Positions 1-5,163 of a stretch of 5,163 nucleotides of DNA are shown here, piece by piece (within the stretch, counting starts at the first letter, position 1; the number at the start of each line of letters is the position of its first letter). Under the pieces are notes generated by a model. It was not told the origin of the DNA. It searched no databases and was given only the letters and a program-made list of their open reading frames with translations. The position numbers and the translations under genes were made by a program. The stretch is from an uncultured Ruaniaceae bacterium (lineage in GTDB: Bacteria > Actinomycetota > Actinomycetes > Actinomycetales > Beutenbergiaceae): contig CALKWS010000070.1 in assembly GCA_938004115.1 (NCBI GenBank), positions 1 through 5,163 on the forward strand, in the 5' to 3' direction.

Positions 1-347
1 CGTTCGTCGGGTTCGAGGTGGTCTCCAAGGTCGCCACCACGTTGCACACCCCGCTGATGTCCGGGGCCAACGCCATCCACGGCATCATCCTGGTGGGCGC
101 AATCATCGTCACCGCCCACTCCCAGCACTGGCTCACCACCGTGGTCGGGGCGCTCGCGGTGGTGCTGGCCACCGTCAACCTGGTCGGCGGGTTCTGGGTC
201 ACCGGGCGGATGCTGCGGATGTTCTCCGCCCCGCCGCGCCCGGCCCCAGCCGCGCCCGCCCCGGGTGCACCGGCTCCAGGTCCGCGGACCCCGGGCGCAC
301 CCACCCCAGGTGCGCCGAACCCCGGGCCGCCGGCGGCGGGGGAGTAG
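1..347 (+). CDS. pntAB: NAD(P) transhydrogenase alpha subunit, membrane part (PntA2/PntAB type), 5'-truncated
   Basis: This is the membrane part of the alpha subunit of the proton-translocating NAD(P)+ transhydrogenase, which forms the inner-membrane proton channel together with PntB. The gene enters from the left edge; the first whole codon is at 3 and 114 residues are visible up to TAG at 345-347. The family signature LHTPLMSGANAIHG (codons from 42) is clear. Two hydrophobic helices follow, ending in GGFWVTGRMLRMF, where most relatives stop or nearly stop. Here about 45 more residues follow, rich in Pro, Ala and Gly with repeated PGAP-like units and no hydrophobic segment, so they are probably a disordered cytoplasmic tail. 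pntB starts 4 bp after the stop, so the two are almost certainly co-transcribed. Whether this is a separate small gene (three-gene pnt operon, usual in actinobacteria) or the end of a fused pntA cannot be decided, because the start is outside the window. Confidence 0.9.
   Translation, partial: FVGFEVVSKVATTLHTPLMSGANAIHGIILVGAIIVTAHSQHWLTTVVGALAVVLATVNLVGGFWVTGRMLRMFSAPPRPAPAAPAPGAPAPGPRTPGAPTPGAPNPGPPAAGE
338..344 (+). promoter_or_regulatory. Ribosome-binding site fixing the pntB start
   Basis: GGGGGAG lies 7 nt before the ATG at 352, inside the last codons of the alpha-subunit gene. The pntB frame is open further upstream, with a GTG at 265. That earlier start would add 29 Arg/Pro-rich residues unlike the family, overlap the alpha gene by 83 nt and lack such a site, so ATG 352 is preferred. 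Confidence 0.7.
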
Positions 348-351
348 CCCG

Positions 352-1767
352 ATGAACCTGCTCCCGCCCACCGTGACCGCGCTGGCCTACCTCGCCGCCG
401 CGGTGCTGTTCATCCTGGCGCTGAAGGCCATGTCCCACCCCCGCACCGCCCGCCGCGGGAACGTGCTGGGCATCGCCGGTGCGGTGATCGCAGTGGTGGT
501 GGTGCTGCTGTCCACCGAGTTCACCTCGGTCAACCTCATCGTGGTGCTGGCGGCCATCGCCGTGGGTGCGGCGCTGGCGATCCCCACCGCCCAGCGGGTG
601 AAGATGACCCAGATGCCCCAGCTGGTGGCCCTGTTCAACGGCGTCGGGGGCGGGGCGGCGGCGCTGGTGGGGCTCATCGAACTCACCGAGACCGCCGTGG
701 GAGTGCCCGGTGCCCTCACCGTGCAGGTGCCCGCCGGCACCGCGGCGCAGGTGGCCACCGCGTTCGGGATCGTGGCCGGGTCGGCGTCCCTGTCCGGGTC
801 GATGGTCACGTTCGCCAAACTCCAGGGGCTGATGACCTCCCGTCCGGTGGTGCTGCCGGCCGCGGGGATCGCGATGGCGGTGGTGGTGCTGGCCGGCCTC
901 GCGGCCGCGGTGTGGGTGGCCGTCACCGCCGACGTCGGCGCCGGGGTGCTCACCGCCGTGCTCGCCCTGGCCGCCGGGGTGCTCCTGGTGCTGCCGGTGG
1001 GCGGGGCGGACGTGCCGATCGTGATCTCCCTGCTCAACGCGCTCACCGGGTTGGCGGTCGCGGCCTCGGGCTGGGCGATGGGCAACACGCTGCTGCTGGT
1101 GTCCGGCACGCTCGTGGGCGCCGCCGGGTCCATCCTCACCGGCGCGATGGCCAGGGCGATGGGCCGGTCGGTCACCGGGATCCTGTTCGGCGCGTTGCGG
1201 GGCACGACGGCGGGAGCCACCGATACCTCCGACCGCCCGGTGCGTAGGGCGCAGGCCGAGGACGTGGCCATCACGCTGGCCTACGCCCGCCGGGTGGTGG
1301 TGGTCCCCGGTTACGGGTTGGCGGTGGCCCAGGCCCAGCACGCCGTGGCGGAACTGGTCACCTCCCTGCGGGAGCGGGGCGTGGACGCGGTGTACGGGAT
1401 CCACCCGGTGGCCGGCCGGATGCCCGGGCACATGAACGTGCTGCTCGCCGAGGCGAACGTGCCCTACGACCTGCTCATCGAGGCCGGTGACATCAACCCC
1501 TCGATGCCCAACACCGACGTGGTGATCGTGGTGGGCGCCAACGACGTGGTCAACCCCGCCGCCCGCAGCGACACCAGGGCCCCGATCTACGGCATGCCCA
1601 TCATCGACGCCGACCGTGCCGGCCAGGTCGTCTTCCTCAAACGATCCATGCGCCCCGGATTCGCCGGCATCGACAACGAGTTGCTGTTCGCCGAGCGCAC
1701 CCAGGTGCTGTTCGGGGACGCCAAGGACTCCCTGACCGCCATCCTCGGCGCCCTCGCCACGGTCTGA
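352..1767 (+). CDS. pntB: NAD(P) transhydrogenase subunit beta
   Basis: The beta subunit of proton-translocating transhydrogenase couples inward proton flow to hydride transfer from NADH to NADP+, supplying NADPH. It has 471 residues, a normal family length. Residues 1 to about 300 are strongly hydrophobic, with about eight or nine membrane helices, and include the conserved KMTQMPQLVALFNG segment (84-97). Where E. coli PntB has its channel histidine (His91), this protein has Asn96. I infer that the proton-channel histidine sits on the alpha subunit instead, within its LHTPLMSGANAIHG segment, as reported for other three-gene enzymes. The C-terminal NADP(H)-binding domain III has GYGLAVAQAQ (320-329), HPVAGRMPGHMN (351-362), GANDVVNP (395-402) and KRSMRPGFAGIDN (430-442), all expected in intact dIII. 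The start is ATG 352, 4 bp after the alpha gene stop. There is no sign of truncation or frameshift. Confidence 0.97.
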   Translation: MNLLPPTVTALAYLAAAVLFILALKAMSHPRTARRGNVLGIAGAVIAVVVVLLSTEFTSVNLIVVLAAIAVGAALAIPTAQRVKMTQMPQLVALFNGVGGGAAALVGLIELTETAVGVPGALTVQVPAGTAAQVATAFGIVAGSASLSGSMVTFAKLQGLMTSRPVVLPAAGIAMAVVVLAGLAAAVWVAVTADVGAGVLTAVLALAAGVLLVLPVGGADVPIVISLLNALTGLAVAASGWAMGNTLLLVSGTLVGAAGSILTGAMARAMGRSVTGILFGALRGTTAGATDTSDRPVRRAQAEDVAITLAYARRVVVVPGYGLAVAQAQHAVAELVTSLRERGVDAVYGIHPVAGRMPGHMNVLLAEANVPYDLLIEAGDINPSMPNTDVVIVVGANDVVNPAARSDTRAPIYGMPIIDADRAGQVVFLKRSMRPGFAGIDNELLFAERTQVLFGDAKDSLTAILGALATV

Positions 1768-1770
1768 CCG

Positions 1771-1793
1771 GCGCCGGAGCGGTCGCCCGGCGC
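1771..1793 (+). terminator. Terminator-like GC hairpin after pntB
   Basis: A perfect 7-bp inverted repeat, GCGCCGG (1771-1777) and CCGGCGC (1787-1793), encloses a 9-nt loop and begins 3 bp after the pntB stop. Only TT and a C-rich stretch follow, so the U-tract of a classical intrinsic terminator is missing. Hairpins without a U-tract are common at operon ends in high-GC actinobacteria, and I infer that role from its position. Confidence 0.45.
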
Positions 1794-1811
1794 TTCATCC
1801 CCCTCGGCGCT

Positions 1812-1827
1812 CTCCCGGGCCCGGGAG
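1812..1827 (+). terminator. Second GC hairpin / perfect 16-bp palindrome
   Basis: CTCCCGGG (1812-1819) and CCCGGGAG (1820-1827) form a perfect 16-bp palindrome. As RNA it would fold to a 6-bp stem with a GGCC loop; beyond a mismatch, one further G-C pair (1810/1829) could add to it. It lies 19 bp after the first hairpin with no T-run behind it. It could be a backup terminator of the pnt operon, or a DNA-binding site. Confidence 0.35.
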
Positions 1828-1936
1828 TGTCAGTGCTCGGTGGCAGGCTGAGAACGACGACGCAACCCGGCTCGTGCGAGGAGGCGGTACCGATGCAAGC
1901 GCCTTGGCCCAGAACGCACGCGGCGTGTCGCAGCGC

Positions 1937-2100
1937 TGTGGATAGGGGAGGGGCCTGTGCACAGAGCGGTGGATCCAGAAATTCGTTCGGCGTGCGGCGA
2001 CTGGCTGTGGATGTGGACGACGAGCACGGATCGTTGCCCTGGCAACGATGTGCACAAGGTCGCGCACACACTGTCCACAGGTTCGCCCTCGTCATCCACA
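1937..2100 (+). promoter_or_regulatory. Cluster of DnaA-box-like 9-mers upstream of nrdHIE
   Basis: Compared with TTATCCACA / TTGTCCACA, these 9-mers match with one mismatch: CTATCCACA (minus strand, 1937-1945), TCGTCCACA (minus, 2012-2020), TTGTGCACA (minus, 2049-2057), CTGTCCACA (plus, 2071-2079) and TCATCCACA (plus, 2092-2100). Two more have two mismatches: the CTGTGCACAG palindrome (1955-1964) and ACATCCACA (minus, 2006-2014). Both orientations occur, in about 165 bp of non-coding DNA. DnaA control of ribonucleotide reductase is known for E. coli nrdAB; applying it to this class Ib operon is inference. No dnaA, dnaN or other origin-linked gene is visible, so a chromosomal origin is less likely than a regulatory or DnaA-titrating cluster. 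No site is a perfect consensus match. Confidence 0.5.
2030..2049. repeat. Perfect 9+9 bp palindrome inside the DnaA-like cluster
   Basis: ATCGTTGCC (2030-2038) and GGCAACGAT (2041-2049) are exact reverse complements separated by CT. The spacer is too short for a relaxed RNA loop without opening a pair, so a binding site for a dimeric protein is at least as likely as a hairpin. It touches the DnaA-like site that begins at 2049. I do not recognise it as the operator of any regulator I know. Confidence 0.6.
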
Positions 2101-2159
2101 AGCAGGGTCGGTGCGGGTGTGGAGGACACGCCCAGTACCGCGACGCGCCGAGACACGCG

Positions 2160-2175
2160 ACACAACACCTAGGGT
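2160..2175 (+). promoter_or_regulatory. NrdR box 1 (distal), candidate
   Basis: ACACAACACCTAGGGT matches 12 of 16 positions of the NrdR-box consensus ACACWATATATWGTGT, with the left half ACACAA perfect. NrdR is the zinc-finger/ATP-cone repressor that shuts down ribonucleotide reductase operons when dATP is high, and it binds paired boxes. This box starts exactly 32 bp before a second candidate, the usual three-turn spacing. Confidence 0.65.
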
Positions 2176-2191
2176 CCTCGTATCTTGCCGA

Positions 2192-2207
2192 CCACAAGGT
2201 GTAGTGT
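2192..2207 (+). promoter_or_regulatory. NrdR box 2 (proximal), candidate
   Basis: CCACAAGGTGTAGTGT matches 12 of 16 positions of the NrdR consensus, with the right half TWGTGT perfect. It lies 97 bp before the nrdH start and 32 bp (start to start) after the first box. TAGTGT at 2202-2207 also fits the loose actinobacterial -10 pattern TANNNT, so a repressor here could cover the promoter, but no recognisable -35 sits at the right distance upstream. Confidence 0.68.
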
Positions 2208-2215
2208 TTGCGTGA

Positions 2216-2245
2216 ACAACATCCGTGTAGTTACACGAGCGTTGT
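2216..2245 (+). promoter_or_regulatory. Nested 30-bp dyad in the nrdH upstream region
   Basis: Two inverted repeats share one centre. The outer pair is ACAAC (2216-2220) and GTTGT (2241-2245). The inner pair is CGTGTA (2224-2229) and TACACG (2232-2237). Each side has a 3-nt unmatched gap and the centre is GT, so 22 of 30 bases obey the symmetry. It lies 59 bp before nrdH. It could be the operator of a dimeric or tetrameric regulator, or, if transcription starts upstream, a leader-RNA hairpin with a 4-nt loop. It does not fit the NrdR box (best alignment about 6 of 16) or the mycobacterial LexA pattern. Confidence 0.5.
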
Positions 2246-2304
2246 CTATGGCAGAATCGCCAGTCCTAGCCGCCGCGTAGCGGTCACCGAGAGAGGGGAA
2301 GCCG

Positions 2305-2556
2305 ATGAGCATCACAGTTTTCAGCAAGCCGGCATGTGTGCAGTGTGACGCGACCTACCGGGCGCTGAACAAGTACGGGCTGGAGTACACCATCGTGGAC
2401 ATCAGCGCCGATGCGGAGGCTCTGGAGACGGTCAAGTCCCTCGGTTACCAGCAGGCCCCGGTGGTCTTCGCCGACGGTGACCACTGGTCCGGGTTCCGGC
2501 CGGACAAGATCAAGGCGCTGGCCGCCGGCGCCTCCTCCCAGGCCGCCATCGCCTAA
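2305..2556 (+). CDS. nrdH: Glutaredoxin-like protein NrdH
   Basis: NrdH is a small cytoplasmic redoxin that reduces the active-site disulfide of class Ib ribonucleotide reductase NrdE. It looks like a glutaredoxin but is recharged by thioredoxin reductase and NADPH. The 83-residue product is of normal length. The redox motif CVQC is at residues 11-14, just after the first strand ITVFSKPA. The cis-proline loop QAPVV is at 50-54, and the NrdH hallmark WSGFRPDK at 61-68 marks it as NrdH rather than ordinary glutaredoxin. The tail after about residue 72 is Ala/Ser-rich. The start is ATG 2305, supported by the purine-rich GAGAGGGGA at 2291-2299. It is the first gene of the nrdHIE(F) operon, with NrdR-like and DnaA-like sites upstream. 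Confidence 0.96.
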   Translation: MSITVFSKPACVQCDATYRALNKYGLEYTIVDISADAEALETVKSLGYQQAPVVFADGDHWSGFRPDKIKALAAGASSQAAIA

Positions 2557-2577
2557 CCGGAAACCCCCGCCATGCAG

Positions 2578-2609
2578 ACCGCCCGCTGAGCATCCGCCGG
2601 CCGGGCGGT
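2578..2609 (+). repeat. Inverted repeat between nrdH and nrdI
   Basis: ACCGCCCG (2578-2585) and CGGGCGGT (2602-2609) form a perfect 8-bp stem around a 16-nt loop, 21 bp after the nrdH stop. TTCT follows, a weak T-tract at best. In the transcript it could act as a partial terminator or a processing/stabilising hairpin that makes nrdH mRNA more abundant than nrdIE mRNA. This is inference from position and fold only. Confidence 0.4.
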
Positions 2610-2670
2610 TCTGCTATCGACACCGCCACCACCGGCTCATCGCGTCGTTCGAGCCGGTCCGCACCACCCG

Positions 2671-2676
2671 AGAGGA
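2671..2676 (+). promoter_or_regulatory. Ribosome-binding site for nrdI (GTG start)
   Basis: AGAGGA lies 8 nt before the GTG at 2685. This supports GTG 2685 as the start, where the product begins MSSIVYFSS, the expected first strand of NrdI. Confidence 0.65.
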
Positions 2677-2684
2677 CACACCCG

Positions 2685-3086
2685 GTGAGCAGCATCGTGT
2701 ACTTCTCCTCGATCTCGGAGAACACACGCCGATTCGTCGAACGCCTGGACATGCCCGCCAAGCGCATCCCGATGCGCCGCGGCGATGAACCGCTGAGCGT
2801 GGACGAACCGTATGTGCTCATCACCCCCACCTACGGCTTCGGCACACCCAAGGGCGCGGTGCCCAAGCAGGTGATCAAGTTCCTCAACGACCCCCACAAC
2901 CGGTCGTTCATCAAGGGCGTGATCGCGGCGGGCAACACCAACTTCGGCAGCGCCTTCTGCCTGGCCGGCAAGGTCATTTCGGCCAAGTGCAAGGTGCCCC
3001 ACCTCTACAACTTCGAACTTCTTGGAACCACTGAGGACGTGCACCGCGTCCGCGAGGGATTGGACGAGTTTTGGCAGCGACACTGA
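2685..3086 (+). CDS. nrdI: Class Ib ribonucleotide reductase assembly flavodoxin NrdI
   Basis: NrdI is a small FMN protein that reacts with oxygen and delivers the resulting oxidant to NrdF, where it converts the dimanganese centre to the active Mn(III)2-tyrosyl radical form. The 133 residues match the usual length. Visible family features are the phosphate-binding loop SSISENT (8-14) after strand IVYF, the FMN loop TPTYGFGTPKGAVP (47-60), and the third FMN-contacting segment GNTNFGSAFCLAG (83-95). The C-terminal part, YNFELLGTTEDV (108-119), is also typical. The start is GTG, backed by AGAGGA. It lies 128 bp after nrdH, a wide gap for an operon, holding a hairpin and no gene. Its end overlaps the preferred nrdE start. 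Confidence 0.96.
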   Translation: MSSIVYFSSISENTRRFVERLDMPAKRIPMRRGDEPLSVDEPYVLITPTYGFGTPKGAVPKQVIKFLNDPHNRSFIKGVIAAGNTNFGSAFCLAGKVISAKCKVPHLYNFELLGTTEDVHRVREGLDEFWQRH

Positions 3087-5163
3087 CACATGACGAGGTT
3101 GTGCTCGACGAGCCGGCGATGGATTACCACGCCCTCAACGCGATGCTCAACCTGTACGGGCCGGACGGCAAGATCCAGTTCGACAAGGACAAACAAGCCG
3201 CCCGGCAGTACTTCCTGCAGCACGTCAACCAGAACACGGTCTTCTTCCATAACCTGAAGGAGAAGATCGACTACCTGGTGGAGAACGGCTACTACGAGAC
3301 CGAGGTACTGGACCAGTACTCCTTCGAGTTCGTCGAGAGCCTGTTCGACTACGCCTACGCCAAGAAGTTCCGGTTCAAGACCTTCCTCGGTGCCTTCAAG
3401 TACTACACCTCCTACACCCTGAAGACCTTCGACGGGAAGCGGTACCTGGAGCGGTTCGAGGACCGGGTGGTGATGGTGGCCCTCACCCTGGCCGCGGGCG
3501 ATGAGGACTTCGCCCGCAACATGGTGGACGAGATCATCTCCGGGCGGTTCCAGCCGGCCACCCCGACGTTCCTCAACTCCGGCAAGAAGCAGCGCGGGGA
3601 GCCGGTCTCCTGCTTCCTGCTGCGCATCGAGGACAACATGGAGTCGATCGCCCGAGCGATCAACTCCTCCCTGCAGTTGTCCAAGCGCGGCGGTGGCGTG
3701 GCCCTGCTGCTGAGCAACATCCGCGAGTATGGGGCCCCGATCAAGAAGATCGAGAACCAGTCCTCCGGGGTGATCCCGGTGATGAAGCTCCTCGAGGACT
3801 CCTTCTCCTACGCCAACCAGCTCGGCGCCCGCCAGGGCGCGGGGGCGGTGTACCTGCACGCCCACCACCCGGACATCCTGCGGTTCCTGGACACCAAGCG
3901 GGAGAACGCCGATGAGAAGATCCGGATCAAGACCCTCTCCCTGGGCGTGGTGATCCCGGACATCACCTTCGAGTTGGCGAAGAAGAACGCGGACATGTAC
4001 CTGTTCTCCCCCTACGACGTGGAGCGGGTGTACGGCAAGCCGTTCGCCGAGATCAACGTGACCGAGGAGTACGACGCCCTCGTCGACGACGGCCGGATCC
4101 GGAAGAAGAAGATCAAGGCCCGGGAGTTCTTCCAGACCTTGGCCGAGATCCAGTTCGAGTCCGGTTACCCGTACATCATGTTCGAGGACACGGTGAACAG
4201 GGCGAACCCGATCGCCGGGAAGATCACCCACTCCAACCTGTGCAGCGAGATCCTGCAGGTCTCCACCGCCTCCACCTACAACGAGGACCTGTCCTACGCC
4301 CACGTGGGCAAGGACATCTCCTGCAACCTGGGCTCATTGAATATCGCCATGGCGATGGACTCCCCGGACCTGGGCAAGACGGTGGGCACCGCGATCCGGG
4401 CGCTGACCGCGGTGAGCGACCAGACGCACATCAACTCGGTGCCCTCGATCGAGAAGGGCAACAACGACTCCCACGCGATCGGCCTAGGACAGATGAACCT
4501 GCACGGGTACCTGGCCCGGGAGCGGATCCATTACGGATCCGAGGAAGGCATCGACTTCACCAACATCTACTTCTACACCGTCGCCTTCCACGCGATCGCC
4601 GAGTCCAACAAGCTCGCCATCGAGCGCGGCCAGGCGTTCAAGGGCTTCGCCGACTCCAAGTACGCCAGCGGGGAGTACTTCGACAAGTACACCGACCAGG
4701 TCTGGGAGCCGGCCACGGAGAAGGTGCGGCAGATCTTCGCCGATGCCGGGGTGCACATCCCCACCCAGGACGACTGGCGTGAACTGAAGGCCTCGGTGAT
4801 GGCCCACGGCATCTACAACCAGAACCTGCAGGCGGTGCCGCCGACCGGATCGATCTCCTACATCAACAACTCCACCTCCTCGATCCACCCGATCGCGGCC
4901 CCGGTGGAGATCCGCAAGGAAGGCAAGATCGGCCGGGTCTACTACCCCGCGCCGCACATGACGAACGACAACATCGAGTACTTCCAGGACGCCTATGAGA
5001 TCGGCTACGAGAAGATCATCGATACCTACGCGGCGGCCACCCAGCACGTGGACCAGGGTCTGTCGCTGACCCTGTTCTTCAAGGACAGCGTTACCACCCG
5101 TGACCTGAACCGGGCCCAGATCTACGCCTGGCGCAAGGGCATCAAGACGCTGTACTACATCCG
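3071..5163 (+). CDS. nrdE: Class Ib ribonucleoside-diphosphate reductase alpha subunit NrdE, 3'-truncated
   Basis: NrdE is the catalytic subunit that reduces ribonucleoside diphosphates to deoxyribonucleotides, using a radical passed from NrdF and electrons from NrdH. From TTG 3071, 697 codons are visible of roughly 715. Active-site residues are present: redox pair Cys181 (PVSCFLL) and Cys418 (ISCNLGS), radical Cys391 with Asn389 and Glu393 (NLCSE), the PPTGS loop (590-594), and Tyr695-Tyr696 (LYYI) of the radical path. The N-terminus goes almost straight into DYHALNAMLNLY, lacking the long ATP-cone of class Ia enzymes. The final ~20 residues, including the C-terminal cysteine pair that exchanges electrons with NrdH, fall outside the window. 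TTG 3071 overlaps nrdI by 16 nt and gives the usual ~16 residues before DYHALNAML; ATG 3119 is the conservative alternative. nrdF is expected downstream. Confidence 0.97.
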   Translation, partial: MAATLTHDEVVLDEPAMDYHALNAMLNLYGPDGKIQFDKDKQAARQYFLQHVNQNTVFFHNLKEKIDYLVENGYYETEVLDQYSFEFVESLFDYAYAKKFRFKTFLGAFKYYTSYTLKTFDGKRYLERFEDRVVMVALTLAAGDEDFARNMVDEIISGRFQPATPTFLNSGKKQRGEPVSCFLLRIEDNMESIARAINSSLQLSKRGGGVALLLSNIREYGAPIKKIENQSSGVIPVMKLLEDSFSYANQLGARQGAGAVYLHAHHPDILRFLDTKRENADEKIRIKTLSLGVVIPDITFELAKKNADMYLFSPYDVERVYGKPFAEINVTEEYDALVDDGRIRKKKIKAREFFQTLAEIQFESGYPYIMFEDTVNRANPIAGKITHSNLCSEILQVSTASTYNEDLSYAHVGKDISCNLGSLNIAMAMDSPDLGKTVGTAIRALTAVSDQTHINSVPSIEKGNNDSHAIGLGQMNLHGYLARERIHYGSEEGIDFTNIYFYTVAFHAIAESNKLAIERGQAFKGFADSKYASGEYFDKYTDQVWEPATEKVRQIFADAGVHIPTQDDWRELKASVMAHGIYNQNLQAVPPTGSISYINNSTSSIHPIAAPVEIRKEGKIGRVYYPAPHMTNDNIEYFQDAYEIGYEKIIDTYAAATQHVDQGLSLTLFFKDSVTTRDLNRAQIYAWRKGIKTLYYI

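Noticed and set aside
199..1431. Long minus-strand open frame opposite pntB (another at 387-1274)
   Set aside because: The products are His/Arg/Gly- or Ala/Thr-rich with no domain, lying opposite a certain pntB. Such open antisense frames are expected in GC-rich coding DNA.
1937..2100. Chromosomal origin of replication (oriC)
   Set aside because: DnaA-like boxes are present, but there is no dnaA, dnaN, rpmH or parAB nearby, no clear AT-rich unwinding stretch, and no perfect consensus box. A regulatory or titration role fits better.
1637..2197. Minus-strand frames across the pntB-nrdH spacer (186, 112 and 90 codons)
   Set aside because: The Arg/Pro/Cys-rich translations have no recognisable motif, no good ribosome-binding site, and run through palindromes and binding-site-like sequence.
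2224..2237. A third NrdR box or LexA/SOS box at the CGTGTA/TACACG palindrome
   Set aside because: The half-sites have the opposite order (GTGT then ACAC) to an NrdR box, the best alignment there is about 6 of 16, and there is no GAAC-N4-GTTC LexA core.
2176..2304. Defined -35/-10 promoter for nrdH
   Set aside because: Several TANNNT-like hexamers occur (for example 2202-2207), but none has a TTGACA-like element at 16-19 bp, so no promoter was called.
3005..4303. Long minus-strand open frames opposite nrdI/nrdE (also 4484-5047)
   Set aside because: Low-complexity Leu/Val/Gly/Glu-rich translations mirror the codon pattern of nrdE, which is unmistakable on the plus strand.
1..5163. CRISPR arrays, tRNA/rRNA genes, insertion sequences, phage or defence genes
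   Set aside because: No regularly spaced repeats, tRNA-like folds, transposase motifs or terminal inverted repeats with target duplications were seen; the genes are housekeeping functions with matching codon use.

Overview
The window is high-GC DNA with strong G/C preference at third codon positions. Its ribonucleotide reductase genes read like those of Mycobacterium and related genera, so the source is most likely an actinobacterium (Actinomycetota). Genus and species cannot be read from this sequence. All genes I can support are on the + strand. They form two blocks, separated by about 540 bp of non-coding DNA.

Left block (1-1767): the 3' end of the small membrane alpha subunit, followed 4 bp later by the complete beta subunit, of the proton-translocating NAD(P)+ transhydrogenase (Pnt). 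This enzyme uses the proton gradient to make NADPH from NADH. The alpha subunit ends in an unusual Pro/Ala/Gly-rich tail. Two GC-rich inverted repeats just after pntB (1771-1793 and 1812-1827) probably mark the end of that operon.

Middle (1768-2304): no convincing gene, but dense in regulatory-looking sequence. From left to right it holds the two terminator-like hairpins, a cluster of about seven DnaA-box-like 9-mers (1937-2100), a perfect 9+9 bp palindrome inside that cluster (2030-2049), two NrdR-box-like 16-mers exactly 32 bp apart (2160-2175 and 2192-2207), and a nested 30-bp dyad (2216-2245). The nrdH ribosome-binding site follows. I could not assign a convincing -35/-10 pair.

Right block (2305-5163): nrdH, nrdI and nrdE, the usual start of a class Ib ribonucleotide reductase operon. 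NrdH is the glutaredoxin-like reductant. NrdI is the flavodoxin that helps build the manganese-tyrosyl radical cofactor of NrdF. NrdE is the catalytic subunit, and its last ~20 codons are cut off by the window edge. nrdF should lie downstream. The block makes deoxyribonucleotides for DNA synthesis; NADPH ultimately feeds NrdH through thioredoxin reductase.

The genes belong to known families. The part most worth a second look is the nrdH upstream region, where DnaA-like sites, NrdR-like sites and two unassigned palindromes suggest layered coupling of dNTP supply to replication initiation and nucleotide pools.
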